Source: Microthyrium microscopicum | Lineage: Eukaryota; Ascomycota; Dothideomycetes; Microthyriales; Microthyriaceae | NCBI GenBank assembly: GCA_010405405.1 | Contig: MU004239.1 | Coordinates: forward strand, 1,042,713 to 1,106,712 | Length of the DNA: 64,000 bases | Direction: 5' to 3' | In this document: one piece after another, positions 1 to 10,890 of the stretch | Layout: the number at the start of each line of letters is the position of its first letter | Position numbering within the stretch: the stretch's first letter is position 1 | Notes under the pieces: generated by a model | The model's input: the letters and a program-made list of their open reading frames with translations, nothing else | What the model was told of the DNA's origin: nothing | Databases searched by the model: none | Position numbers and translations under genes: made by a program

Positions 1-61
1 TGGGATCCGACATCAACACCACTTGCATCACCAACTCCAACTTCACACCCATCGCCTCACA

Positions 62-967
62 ATGACAACAACAATCCAATCCCTCGAAGCCGAAATCGTC
101 GCCCTAGAAGCCCAACTCCAAAATGCCAAAATCCTCCTCTCCCGCTCCCAACCACCATCCCCGCTTCCCATAGCTCCCTCCACTACCACTGTACCCACCA
201 ACAACACCACATCCCCATCACCCCAACCATCCTCCACAAAGCAAACTATCACTCCATCATCCCTCCACACCCTCCTCCTACTCGCCGACTCCGCCCTCCC
301 CCTCGGCTCCTTCGCCTTCTCCTCCGGCCTCGAGTCCTTCCTCGCGCACCACCGCACTCCACCCGCGCATCAGCCAGCTCTTTTCGCGCGCTTCCTCACC
401 CTCTCGCTCTCTTCATTAGCGTCCACTAGTCTGCCGTACGTGCTCGCTGCTCACAGACAGCCAGGCAGGTTGACAGAGCTTGATAATGACTTTGATGCGA
501 GCACACTGTGCACCGTCGCCAGGCGCGCGAGTGTCGCGCAAGGACGCGCGTTACTCGGTGTCTGGGAGCGCAGTTTAAAGGGCTCATGTATCAGCGATGT
601 GGACGCGTTGAAACTGTTTGCGCGCGCATACCGCGCCCAGAACTCGCAAGATGCACAGATTAATGCACACCTTGCGCCACTCTGGGGCGCCGTGTCATGC
701 GCACTGGGCGTGGACGAGGAGCAGACAGCGTATGTGTTTCTGTTCGGGCATGCGCGGGCGGTGGTGAGCGCGGCGGTGAGGGCGAGTGTGCTGGGTCCGT
801 ATCAGGCGCAGGCGGAGCTGGCGAGTGGGGAGTTACGGGCGGGCATTGAGGGACTTTTGAGGGAGTGGTGGGATGTTGAGACGAGGGATGCGGGGCAGAC
901 GGTGCCGGCGGTGGATTTATGGGTGGGTAGACATGAGAAGTTGTATTCGAGGATATTTAATTCATGA
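62..967 (+). CDS. ureF: Urease accessory protein UreF
   Basis: Single-exon ORF of 301 residues. UreF works with UreD and UreG to load nickel into apo-urease in the cytosol. The family is recognised from the core that starts near residue 67, with the run LLLLADSALPLGSFAFSSGL followed by the helical UreF fold. I start at the ATG at 62; the reading frame stays open upstream only from a TTG at 23, which is not a credible eukaryotic start. Residues about 5-28 look like a short coiled coil (IQSLEAEIVALEAQL), followed by a Ser/Pro/Thr-rich linker to about residue 66. This N-terminal extension precedes the UreF fold. Codon use is strongly C-ending in the first half. It converges on the RPL28 gene. 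The left window edge is only 61 bp away, so the promoter is not visible. Confidence 0.9.
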   Translation: MTTTIQSLEAEIVALEAQLQNAKILLSRSQPPSPLPIAPSTTTVPTNNTTSPSPQPSSTKQTITPSSLHTLLLLADSALPLGSFAFSSGLESFLAHHRTPPAHQPALFARFLTLSLSSLASTSLPYVLAAHRQPGRLTELDNDFDASTLCTVARRASVAQGRALLGVWERSLKGSCISDVDALKLFARAYRAQNSQDAQINAHLAPLWGAVSCALGVDEEQTAYVFLFGHARAVVSAAVRASVLGPYQAQAELASGELRAGIEGLLREWWDVETRDAGQTVPAVDLWVGRHEKLYSRIFNS

Positions 968-1291
968 TGGGATGGTGCTTTACATGCTGGGCGAGAAGGT
1001 GGGAGGGAGATAATGAGCCGACGGATGAACGGTATATGACACGAGCAACTTCTACGGGTTATGAAGCTGGACATACGCTCCAAGGTATAGAGCTTGAATG
1101 GAGTTAAACCATAAATAGGTCAAGTAAGCGGATATCATCCATATCACAGAGGCGTATTGAAGCCAGCATCAGATTTTGGAATCCATGGTCGTTTCAAAGG
1201 ACGCTCGAAGACTCCTATTCCCATTGAACCTTGCCTATGGGCAGATGCAAATACTATGACACCCCTTCTACCATTCCCGAGCACACCTAAT
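968..1291. other. Convergent intergenic region ureF / RPL28
   Basis: About 320 bp between the ends of two genes that point at each other. I see no further gene or repeat in it; it presumably holds both 3' UTRs. Confidence 0.6.
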
Positions 1292-1930
1292 CTATTCCTC
1301 AGCCTTCTTTGCCTTTACGCCTCTCGGTTTCGCAGCTGGTCGGTCCTTCTTCTCGCGCTGGCTGTTCTGAATAGCAGATGTACGGGCAACGGCGGCTTGA
1401 CGGAGATCAGCACGGTAGCCACGCTTGGCTGTGCTTGAGACGACGGTCGAGTAGGATCTGAAGGTGCGATATGTCAGTTATCCATACAGGAGCAATAGAT
1501 GAGGTTTACTGACTTGCGTCCTGAACCCTTGAGGCCGGAGGTGTGTCGGTGGGATGCTGGCTTGTTGGCCTTGTCTCCACCCTTCTTGGTGGTGAGTGTT
1601 ACGCCCTTCTCGCTTGGTGTGATGCCAATGGCCTATATCATCCATGTTAGCTCCATATGTCTCTTGTAGCTCGTGGTTTTGGGAACATATATGCGCACCT
1701 GGTCGTTGATGAAGCCAGTGTGTTTGCGCGTTTGCTTGTTGAGGAGATTGAGAGGATCGCGAGAGAAGTTGACTCCACCACCTGAGCGGCGCTTGACTTG
1801 GTAGCTGTTCCATCCCTCTACGGCGAATGTTAGCAATTGTCCTACGATTTTTGCGTGATGTGGGCTGGTTGCTCGGGCAGAACGTACTGGTAACCTCCCA
1901 GAGAAGATCGGCAGAGAAGTGGTCGGTCAT
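1292..1930 (-). CDS. rpl28: 60S ribosomal protein L28 (eL28)
   Basis: Four exons on the minus strand: 1930-1888, 1817-1699, 1632-1514 and 1457-1292, giving 148 residues. The start is MTDHFSADLLWEVTKGWNSY, followed by SGGGVNFSRDPLNLLNK, which is the classic eL28 signature. The tail is basic and Lys/Arg-rich. Introns are 70, 66 and 56 nt with donors GTACGT, GTGCGC and GTCAGT, and every junction restores one frame. eL28 is a component of the large ribosomal subunit; it is present in most eukaryotes but missing in Saccharomyces cerevisiae, which fits a filamentous fungus. It is transcribed divergently from the DUF2015 gene. The first exon is only 43 nt, so a simple ORF scan reads the protein wrongly. 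Confidence 0.93.
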
Positions 1931-2472
1931 TTTCGCGAGATTTTCTGGTAGGGGAGAGTGATGTGTGACTATCTTCAATCGATAATATGAGCTTGGTGGG
2001 AGTAGGCGAAATCAGAGCGCTGCTGTGGGTTAATTATTTCGGATGAATAATCGTTGCGCTAGGGCCAATGCGGCTACTTTGGTATGGGTTGGATGCAGCT
2101 ACACGTAACGTCGACTGTTCCTTCCTTCTTCCTCCCAGAGGTCGATCGTAGATGCCTACTTGGATCCCCCGTCCCTACTACTGACGATTTATCCTATATT
2201 CTGAACACTCTCTTCTCTTCCTTTCTGTCTCAGACCCCTTAAATTGTCTACGTTTTCACAGTAAAGGTTGTGTGGTGTCATCGCTTTTGTTCTCTATTCA
2301 CTCCACAAACAGACTTGCAGCTGACGTTGCGGATGGCACGGATATAGAGTGAACGGGCAGCCGTAAATACCAAATCAACGTCTACTTCCACTATATCAAG
2401 ATCTTCCACAATACGATACATATTCAACTTCAAGGGTGCTCATACAAAGTCGCCAAACCGACCACCGCAATC
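1931..2472. promoter_or_regulatory. Divergent promoter region RPL28 / DUF2015
   Basis: About 540 bp between two diverging start codons. On the plus strand it contains pyrimidine-rich stretches around 2120-2140 and 2205-2240, a common feature of fungal promoters. No specific operator could be identified. Confidence 0.45.
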
Positions 2473-2910
2473 ATGATGCTCTTCTACAGCCTCTGTTTCC
2501 TCACTCTCATCGCCATGACAGGTACGTACTCTGCCATTTACCCACCTCCAATCCATGGAACTCCCAAAGCACCAGAAACTAACAATCCCCAAGCAGCATA
2601 CTTCACTCGCTCCCGCTGGCTGCACCTCCTCCCCACCCCAAGCTACTTATACACCCAACTCCCCACCACATTCCGCGGCGACGTCGAAGCAGGTCTCCAC
2701 TCCGCCGACTTTGACATGACTGGCAACGTAGAAGGCGACAGCCGCTCCGGGCTTGACGAGAACGGCAAGCGCCAAGTGCTCACCATCATGAAGCGGCGCG
2801 GGGTTGGCTTTGATGAAGCGAGGCGCATATACATGGAGCAGAACTTCAAGAAAGCGGGCATTGGCAGTGATGGGCTGCCAAAGGACCCAAAATTCGTTAG
2901 CTTTTCTTAG
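2473..2910 (+). CDS. DUF2015 family small protein
   Basis: Two exons, 2473-2521 and 2597-2910, giving 120 residues. The N-terminus (MMLFYSLCFLTLIAM) is a hydrophobic membrane-anchor-like segment, followed by YFTRSRWLHLLPTPSYLYTQ, a region I recognise as the fungal DUF2015 signature. The C-terminal part contains DEARRIYMEQNFKKAGI and ends with DPKFVSFS, also typical. The function of the family is unknown. The intron (2522-2596, donor GTACGT) is 75 nt, a multiple of three, and contains no stop codon, so the unspliced frame stays open and would add 25 residues. The acceptor is a tandem AAG/CAG, so two products differing by one alanine are possible. A second ATG at 2476 is an alternative start. 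It converges with the SF3b4 gene. Confidence 0.8.
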   Translation: MMLFYSLCFLTLIAMTGTYSAIYPPPIHGTPKAPETNNPQAAYFTRSRWLHLLPTPSYLYTQLPTTFRGDVEAGLHSADFDMTGNVEGDSRSGLDENGKRQVLTIMKRRGVGFDEARRIYMEQNFKKAGIGSDGLPKDPKFVSFS

Positions 2911-3210
2911 TGTCATGAGAAGTCACTTGAGATGGTATGGAATAGGAGCGAGGCGTTTTGCTTGGTATACTTTCATTTGTCTGCGCGGGATGCGCGAGCT
3001 TGTGCTATGAGCTTTGAAGCGCAGTTTTTACTGCTGGTTTGTCATATTATACAATGGGAGTGGACGGTGCTCTCCTTGCTTAGCTTCTAGGTCAGTGCTC
3101 GGCCTTGAAGGCGGAGTTGGCAATAAAAACAGAGATTGAATCAATCATGTTTGTCGTACGCCATACGTAGACATCTGTGCCGTGGTTTGTGCATGCTAAG
3201 GTGGTAGTGT
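2911..3210. other. Convergent intergenic region DUF2015 / SF3b4
   Basis: Three hundred bases between two converging genes. Nothing else recognised; likely the 3' UTRs. Confidence 0.5.
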
Positions 3211-4287
3211 TCATCTCTGGTATTGTTGTTGGAAGCCAGGTGGCATTGGTGGAGGAGCCCCAGGCATTCCTGGAGCAAAGCCAGGAGGAAATGCTCCAGG
3301 CGGACCACCCATGCCCGGAGCACCCATAGGCGGGGGACCTCCTTGAGGATATTGACCTCCAGAAAATCCAGGCGGTGCGAAATTCGCCGGCCCACCGTAT
3401 CCTGCTACTGACGGCGGGGGTCTCGCAGGTAAGCCTGAAGGAGGAGGAGGTAGCGGACTGGGCGAGGGGCCACCGCGGGGAGGACCTTGATGCTGCTGAT
3501 GGCCATTCGCGAAACCAGGCGGTGCAAAGCCAGCTGGTCCTCTCGAATCGTTCATTGCTGGCATCGGTTGTTGCATGATAGGGGGAGCGAAAAGTTGTGT
3601 TTGTATTGGCTGTACTGGAAGTTCGACGTTGTGCGCTCTCGCTTGGTTGGCGAGCATGCGTTCTGCGTCGTCTCCGTGTTTGAGACCCTTGCCATCCTTC
3701 TTGAAGGCATATTGAACGGATATTTCCTGGTTCATGAGATATTGGCCGTGCATATTTGCGATTGCCTCGTCCGATGACTCGAAATTCGAGAAAGATACGA
3801 AGCCATAGCCTTTGGATAGATTGGCCTCGTCGCGAGCCACTTTTGGCGCTTCCGTAAGAGCTCCAAAACGGCTAAATGTATCGTATAGTGCCTTCTCGTC
3901 AACCATAGGATCCAGATTTCCAACGAATAACTGTGCGCCAATTTCTATTATCTTTGCCTTGTCTGCCGATGCTTTGTTGACGCGGATAGGCTTCCCGTAA
4001 AGCCGTACTTGATTCATGATTTTGGCAGCATATTCTGCATCTTCTTCCGTTTGGAATTCCACAAAGCCATATCCTTGATGTGTTTGGGTGACGCGATCTT
4101 TAGGTAGGTGAACGTTTACGATGCGACCGGCTTGGAGCATAAGCTCCCATACCAGCGCGTCTGTGGCTCGCTCATCGAGGTTTCCGACGTAGACGGTGGC
4201 CTCCTTGTCTTGTTCCCTAAGCAAATTAGTATACTGTGAGGGATGGAGCACAAAGAGAAAAACTTACCAGTGTCTTGCGCCCGACAT
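3211..4287 (-). CDS. sf3b4: Splicing factor 3b subunit 4 (Hsh49/SF3B4)
   Basis: Two exons: 4287-4268 (20 nt, MSGARHW) and 4216-3211, together 341 residues. Two RRM domains are clear: the first at about 13-91 with RNP2 VYVGNL and RNP1 QGYGFVEF, the second at about 100-180 with LFVGNL and KGYGFVSF. From about residue 225 the protein is rich in Pro, Gly and Gln with PPGF repeats. SF3B4 is part of the U2 snRNP SF3b complex and contacts pre-mRNA near the branch site. The intron has GTAAGT, a TACTAAT branch sequence and a TTAG acceptor. The start chosen is the tiny first exon because its spliced frame gives the conserved N-terminus; no ATG in the long exon would include the full first RRM. It shares a 251-bp divergent promoter with TOM7. 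Confidence 0.93.
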
Positions 4288-4538
4288 GATGATTACCTGG
4301 GCAATGCGCAAAGTCGAGAGTGGAGCTGGCTAAGAAATATTCAGAAAAGTTCAAGACCATCAAGATGTAGATCAGTCTGCAATTCACTGCGGGCCGATCA
4401 CGTGGCTGTCGGCCCGGCTCTCGGATGCAGGGGTCAGTGCTTGGACAGGATGCTCTCAACTTTTCTATCAAGTCCAATTCGATCAGCAAGCTTCTCTGTC
4501 CGTCACTAGAAGTCTCCTCAAAAGCTCTCGTCTACATC
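4288..4538. promoter_or_regulatory. Bidirectional promoter SF3b4 / TOM7
   Basis: A 251-bp interval between two diverging start codons, so it must carry both promoters. It includes a GC-rich stretch around 4388-4430. No specific factor site is claimed. Confidence 0.55.
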
Positions 4539-4897
4539 ATGCAACTCTCCGAAGATTCAAAAGTAAGTAATCAACATTCCAAGCCAATTATTTCCTTTGC
4601 TAATTTTGGTTAAGGAGCGCATCGCAAAGATCCTCGACATTTCGCGCGTCGCCATCCATTAGTACGTCGCCGTACACGCTATTCTCGAATGCATCTAATT
4701 ATGACAGCGGTTACATCCCTTTGATATTATATATGGGTATGGAGACATCATTTTGAACTCGCCTTCACCAGCTAACCAGGCGTAGGCTACACACGAAGCG
4801 CCCCAAGACCTTCCTTGATCTCGTTCGTTCATCCCTTACAGCCTCCCACGGATATGCTCTAACACGATGGTGCAGTCTCTTGTCACCACTCGGATAG
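4539..4897 (+). CDS. tom7: Mitochondrial outer membrane translocase subunit Tom7
   Basis: Five tiny exons: 4539-4562, 4615-4661, 4708-4736, 4786-4822 and 4876-4897, 159 coding nt in all, 52 residues. The protein begins MQLSEDSK, continues ERIAKILDISRVAIHYGYIP, then GYTRSAPRP, and ends LLSPLG. This order matches fungal Tom7: a charged N-terminus, one membrane segment with Gly/Tyr/Pro, and a short tail. Tom7 modulates assembly of the TOM protein-import complex in the mitochondrial outer membrane. Introns are 52, 46, 49 and 53 nt. The last donor, GTTCGT, is weak, but a CTAAC branch and CAG acceptor follow, and the spliced C-terminus fits the family. No exon is long enough to appear as an ORF, so this gene is easily missed. 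Confidence 0.85.
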
Positions 4898-5702
4898 GTC
4901 TCACAAGCGTTGAATCGGCATACATCGGGTTTCAGGCGTTCATGTCAACAGTATCACGAGGAGTCAAGATGTACAATATAATACGGGCATTGGGTTTGAT
5001 GGCAAGGAATATACAATCAACACTCTGAAAAATGAAACTCTTTCAAGAAGCCGGATTCTTCTGGAGCACAAGTTTGTGATCAATTCTCGAGGATACTCAA
5101 TGCGCATTGTGCAGATGAACCCTTTCTAAATCTAGCTGTCTGGCGTTGAAATCCTGGTGGTACTTGGACACAGATGTTCTGGCTTCAACGAGATAGGAGG
5201 ACGGATAAAGAAGTTGAACACAATCACGGGGCAATAAAGCAATGGAGGGCGACAATCTGCTCTAGTCTCTATGGTTTCTGCGATTCTGGCAAGCGATCAG
5301 GATCAGGCATCTAGCAGTATCAGAACTAAACACATCGAACAATCGGGCCTTATCGCCATCGCGGAACCTAAACAGCTAGAAAAAAACCTCCGAACTAACG
5401 AAGTCGATTTACAGATTTGCCTTCTACAATCTAGCGGTGTACACACTCCCAATCTTGGCAATCGGAATGGATTCTATGGTTGGGTGCATGTAACATGTTC
5501 GTAGGGTGCGACATAGGCTTGTTTTCCTGCGGCTTCCCGGTCTATCGATAAATGACTTCCACTATCAACCCCTTCCCATGAAGGCGGGAAAAGTTCCGGC
5601 AGATCCTGGATGACAATATTCTTCTCTCAGCACCTCCACCAAACTCCCAGACAGTTTTGTTCCGCACTATTCTGGTCATCCTGCATCTCCCTCACTTTTA
5701 AA
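4898..5702. other. Intergenic region
   Basis: About 800 bp between TOM7 and the decayed TPR/SET gene. An open frame at 5271-5504 shows no recognisable protein character. Nothing else seen. Confidence 0.5.
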
Positions 5703-7219
5703 ATGAATCGGTTCACCCCAAGCCAGGAAGAGCGCGGAAATCGAGCCATAGCTGCCCACTGCAATGCTTTACGAGAGTCTGAAGCTCGTCAGGGACAGCG
5801 ACCTAACCTGAACTCGAAAGAGGAAGCTTATAGCAAGTTCATGCTGACTCTATCATCCGCTAACGAAGAACCTGAACACCCTATCTACTTCGTTTGTCCC
5901 TCATATCCGCCATGCACAAAGACTCAACTGGAACGTATGTACATCGCAGATCTTCGGCACTGCACGCATCATCGCGGCTCCTATCTCATACTGCGCGCCG
6001 TTACACCACCCAAACGGATTGTGGGTATTCGTGTACTCATGGAGGATGACAAGGGCGATGCCATACAGCTGCAGCTGAACATGCAAGAAGACGAGGAGAG
6101 GCGCGTAGCTACGAACATTGTGGATGTAGGCAGAATCATTCTGATCAAGGAACCCTATTTTGAGGTGATGGAAAATGGTAAGACTTTCTTTTACTATTCC
6201 ACATTCACTGATCACATGTGAAATGCCGGCCTATACTAGTGCTGGCTGCCAGCACATTCGATGGCGTCCATAAAACGTCCTATAGGGCCGCTACGAAAAA
6301 CCCAAATATTTTTTTCAGCCGGTGTTGGCTTTGATCCTGATGGTCAACTAAATATTTCCAGGCGAATACGCTCTCTGCGTGGATCATCCGTCCGATATAA
6401 TGCACGTTCATCCAGATGGCCGCAAAGTGCCACGGGAATGGCAGTTGAAAACCGTCAGCGTACGACAAACAGCTGAAATAATCAAGCTGAAAGGAAACAA
6501 AGCAATGAGCGAAGCTAGGTATTGGGACGCACTTTCGCAGTAAGTGCCTCAAGTCAGATGAGCATAATACGCGTGGCATGATAGCTAAAGGTATTCTACA
6601 GATACACGCACGCGCTTGATCAGCCAGCCGCTGCAAAGGAAGTCGAAATCATCAAACGCAATAGATCGCTTGCATATCTCAAAACAAAGCACTTCGATAC
6701 CGCACTCCTCAATGTAGGATATACATCCTTGAATTCCAAGTCCGCAGAGAAAGCACTATTCCGCGCCGCCGAGGCACTATAGCCTGGAACGATATCCCGA
6801 GTGCCTCAAAGTGCTAAAAATGCTTTGTTCCAGCTTCCCGAACAATATTCAAGCCAAGGACATATTGAAACGCACTTTTCGTCGCATCCATGAGCAAAGA
6901 ACTGGCGATTATGATTTTGCGGAGCTCATTCATGTACAATTCCAACAAGGCAAACTTCGAGACAGTAGACTCGGCCGGGAAGGCCTTGACTACACTTGGC
7001 TTCATCATCACTGGTGCTGATGCAACTGCTACGGCATTCCGTGTGGATAGATGGGGAAAGCTATTATACCTTGTGCCGGAAACGTTCATGTGCGCTCGGA
7101 GTGCCTTCGCTGCCATGGGTGCTAAGGAGGATGCGAGACGTGCTGATGAGTTTGCGAAGACAGCACACAAGATTCTTGTTGGAGAAGACTCCACATATGA
7201 CGGTTCCCTTAGGGCTTGA
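5703..7219 (+). pseudogene. Decayed TPR/SET-domain protein lacking its SET domain
   Basis: The recognisable exons are 5703-6177, 6362-6539 and from about 6603 onward. The N-terminus (MNRFTPSQEERGNRAIAAHC) and the strings THHRGSYLILRAVTPPKR, KEPYFEVMENG and VDHPSDIMHVHPDGRKVPR match fungal SMYD-like proteins that combine a TPR region with a SET methyltransferase domain. TPR-like helices follow (KGNKAMSEARYWDALSQYTH). The frame then breaks at TAG 6780-6782; two bases appear lost from a TA run, since the next frame continues SLERYPECLKVL. A typical linker (RTGDYDFAEL) runs to about 6930 and switches abruptly to the usual C-terminal region (ALTTLGFIITG, KILVGEDSTYDG). The SET domain normally lying between them is missing. 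I infer an internal deletion plus frameshift. Expression of a truncated TPR protein cannot be excluded. Confidence 0.75.
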
Positions 7220-8558
7220 ACTGATGTTCAGTGCCATGGATGATACCGCGTCGCTGTCAAGAGACTGCAAGAATGTGGATTCTACGTTGAGAAGTTGTAA
7301 AAGAAATGTTGACTGTCAAGAAGAAAAGGTTCGAGAGCAACCGTAGACTTGAAACTAAGCAATTGAATCCTGATTTGGGTCGACGTGTCAAGTAAGAGGG
7401 GCTTGAGCCTGGTGATTAATAGATCAGGTTGTTCTCCGACGTACTTTCTTGCGGTTCTTGAACAGCACTATTACCTGAGAGAACTGATTTCCATCGGAAG
7501 TATTCAATCTGACTGACCACAACAATGGAACCAGGAGCATTCTACGAATGCGTAGGGAGGCGTAGATGAGCAGATCAATGATTACCTTCCTTTCTTTTTT
7601 ATATCAGTAGCAGATGAGATTCTGCATGTGGAGTTGAAGAACCATGGGACTGGAAAGTTAAGTCCACACCAATCAAGCCATGGACGTAACCACGTTTATC
7701 GCTTCTTGAACATGCCCCCGCGTGGCTTTAGTCAGATTGTTGGGCTATGGAGAGGGGCTCTGCCTTGCCATTGTACCTGTGAGTGTACAGACGTGTCCGT
7801 TTGTGCCACTTCAAGTCATGTCCTTTCTAAAGCAAGTAATCCGAATACCGGTAATCGTAATGTTCTGATCTCAAATATCGCAACTATTTGATAGCGTTAC
7901 ATTGAACTATCGATCCCGCCCAAGATCAACCCGGACGGCCGGAAAGAGGCACCTCCCCTCCCACTTCCAAGTCTTCAAATCCTTTGCTACCCTGTAGTTG
8001 CATATAGCCAATGAATGATAGCTGCCGTACTCGAGTGGGCACTACCCGTTAACTCTACGCAATAATAACGTGGTGTGCCCGTCATGTCGGTTACGGAACT
8101 TACGGTAGCTTGTATCTGGCTATCTGCGGTCTGCAAGTGCCTTGTTGCAAACACATTACACGGAATCCGCCCAGCCTTCTTCACGAATCAACGAGCACCG
8201 CCATTTTCAGTGATGTTGTCAGCAAAACAAATTCTGCCTCATTACGAAAGCCATCCTGTGGGGGTTGCTTTTTCGCTTCGTTCATAACATCATCCGCTAA
8301 GGCCTTGAGGCTCGAGGCTGCGATTCCTGGTTCCAACCGACGAGTCGACGACTTCCATGCCGCTATATCAATAAGAAAGTAACCACGCTTGGGTGCGCAA
8401 GATATTTTCAACTGCTGGTCAGTCTTTTTGCCTTTCATATTGCGATATTCTCTCTTGAAACTGTTTCGATTTTGGAGGCCCCAAAAACTCCAAAGCTACT
8501 CCATATTCATGCCATTTCCTCTTCCATCCCGTGGCTGTACTCGATCCAGTGTCTAGCC
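7220..8558. other. Intergenic region without recognised genes
   Basis: About 1.3 kb. Short open frames at 7628-7891 and 8075-8438 occur on both strands but show no conserved motif. It should contain the promoter of the next gene. The downstream frame is open from a TTG at 8472 but has no ATG before 8559. Confidence 0.5.
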
Positions 8559-10890
8559 ATGTTACAGCCTAGGATTTTTCCTACTTTGAGTGGCATGCTT
8601 ACACCACCAAGAAGTCCAATAGTTACTACCATGAACTCACCACCGTCTATCGGGGATGTTCTCAACTTATCACAATGCGCTTGGCGGACAGGTCGAGCTT
8701 TCAACTCGGGAAGTAGATCTGGTCAAGCAAATCTTCCAACTACATTTTTGGAAATCGAGGAAGAGCTAAATCGACTTGCCAAAGCCTTAAAGCGTTTTGC
8801 TGAATTCTTGGTACACGAGAATATTGAGTCGCTGATATCAGGGGCCGATCCAGCGGCGCAAGATGGACTTGGAGTCATACTAACATCCTGTAAACGGACA
8901 CTGGAGGACCTCTCAACTTTGGTCGATACGCATCAAGCAACTCGAAGAAACACAGTCACTGGAGGATATACGATTGAACGCATCTGGAATCCTGCGTTCC
9001 TGGCTAATCACCATGCGCTCGTGTGGACTGTAAATGGCGGCTCCATTTATGACTTGTATGAGATGCTCCGCATGCATTCTGTCACAATCACCATGTTAAG
9101 AGTAGTACTAGAAAGGTAAAATCTTTCCATTGCGTTTCCCTGCCCTCGAAATTGGCTTCTCTCATGACACGTTCACTTGAAGTTTTGATTCAGGCTAATC
9201 CAATGCTTAGCCACTCCACAACTGGCGTTGAGATGGGGATTATTCCAATCGCCGAAAAGATCAACGAATTGTACCTAGACATGCCGCAGGATGATCTCAG
9301 TTCAGCTCTCGCGGAGATACGAGGTCTCGCTCATGCATCTGGAGGTGATATTCCGTCCCCTGCATCGACTGTACCACCAACTCCTACCATGGGCGGATTT
9401 GATTTGAGACGAGTAAGCACCTTACTTATAACACCTGCGATGAGTCCCGATATCAAACCTAGCGAAAGTGAAAGTGGAAGTAACGTTACCACACCAGTGC
9501 CTTTGACACCTCTCCGTGTATCAAGTGGTTTCTTTTCAGTCCCGCCCTCAGGAGACTTGCCATACCATCCAGCGAGGAAGTCTACTACGAGCTTACCAAC
9601 CCCATCAGCACCTGTATCGCCTCGATCAGAACTGCCCAGCCTTTCCTTGATTCCAACTGTCCCTCTCACTCCAGGGAGCCTAGATTCCCAACCACAGGGA
9701 CTTCAAGCATCTGCATCAGCCAGCGATGTCTCTGCTTTGTCACAATCCATCAGTTCATCAGGGAGGAGCAGTCTTCATCGTCACTCTCACTCAGCAGATT
9801 CATTACACCTACCTCCACCAGTATGGGATGACGAGACCAAATCAATGCACAAAACGGAAAGGCTCTCCCTCCTTCCTCAACTATCTGAAGAACCACTGAA
9901 ACTGGGCCGGTCCGCCAGCACAATCAGCCAACAACAAGAGTTTGAGAGAACATTGTTCCGCAATGCGGCAATACTCTGCGACGTACGAGGCACACTGGTC
10001 GAATACACCGTCCCTGCAGCCGCCGACCAACCCTTTGAAGTCGACCTCGAAAAAGCCATGGCAGACTGCCGAGTTTGTCTAGTCCGCCACAAACGTACGA
10101 CCCGCGACGGCCGAATCAACTACTCCACGAGTATATGGTCATTCAGCGACGATCGGTCCGTTCGTCTCGAACAAAAGCGTAAGCCCAACCCCTGTTCCAG
10201 CCATAAACAGCCCGAAAGCTAACAAACGTAGTTGACGAGCGCGAAGAGATTATCCCCTATACCTCCTACTTCCAGCCCGAAAAAGCCTCCATCACCATCC
10301 CCACCAAACTAATCTACCACGGCAACTCACGCACCACCCCACCCACCAAAATCGCTCAAACCACTTGGCTGAACTACTACTTCGCCGACGAAGCCGGTTG
10401 TAGAGAATTCCAAAACCAAATCTTTGGTCGCGCTCTCATCGCTAGCTACAAAGTTGAAAAGATTCTTCGCGTACACGAAGGTCTCGCCGGCATTGTCGCG
10501 AGCCAGGAACAGATGTGCGGCATGGAGAATCTACGCGTGTGGGACGAGGATGAGACGGGCGGCATTATGGCGCTGATACATTTCAGTGCTTTGTTTCGCA
10601 CGGGCTATATGAAGGTTTATCTAAATAATGCGAAATATCCGATTATGTTAAAGGATGAGGGCGGACGAGTGTTGAGGATCAAGGGATTGAGGGTCCCGGT
10701 GGACGGTGGGCATGGACATCATCATCACCATCATCATGGGCACTTCCATGCGCATAAGAAGGAGCGGGAGCCGGGAAGTAAGAAGAGCGTCAATGCGAAG
10801 GTGGAGTTTCTGCATGAGGCGGACAAGCTGGAGTTTATGGCGCTTGTGAGGGAAGCTCAGAAAGGGATGGTGGATATCGACGATGAGTAG
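8559..10890 (+). CDS. Large fungal protein of unknown function with His-rich segment
   Basis: Three exons, 8559-9115, 9211-10178 and 10232-10890, give 727 residues with frames matching exactly. The N-terminal ~200 residues (SIGDVLNLSQCAWRTGRAF, then helical EIEEELNRLAKALKRFAEFL) resemble the helical N-terminal regions found ahead of fungal STAND-type proteins. The middle (about 230-440) is a disordered Ser/Pro/Thr-rich stretch with many TP and SP sites. The C-terminal third is folded-looking and contains a histidine cluster at about 669-683 (HGHHHHHHHGHFHAHKK), encoded at 10711-10755. Intron 1 uses an acceptor at 9210, not the more obvious CAG at 9193, because only that junction keeps the frame. 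Alternative starts are the ATGs at 8595 and 8631. I do not recognise a function; a signalling or scaffold role would be guesswork. Confidence 0.72.

Noticed and set aside
23-61. Upstream extension of UreF from TTG
   Set aside because: TTG is not a credible start in a nuclear fungal gene; the first ATG at 62 gives the complete protein.
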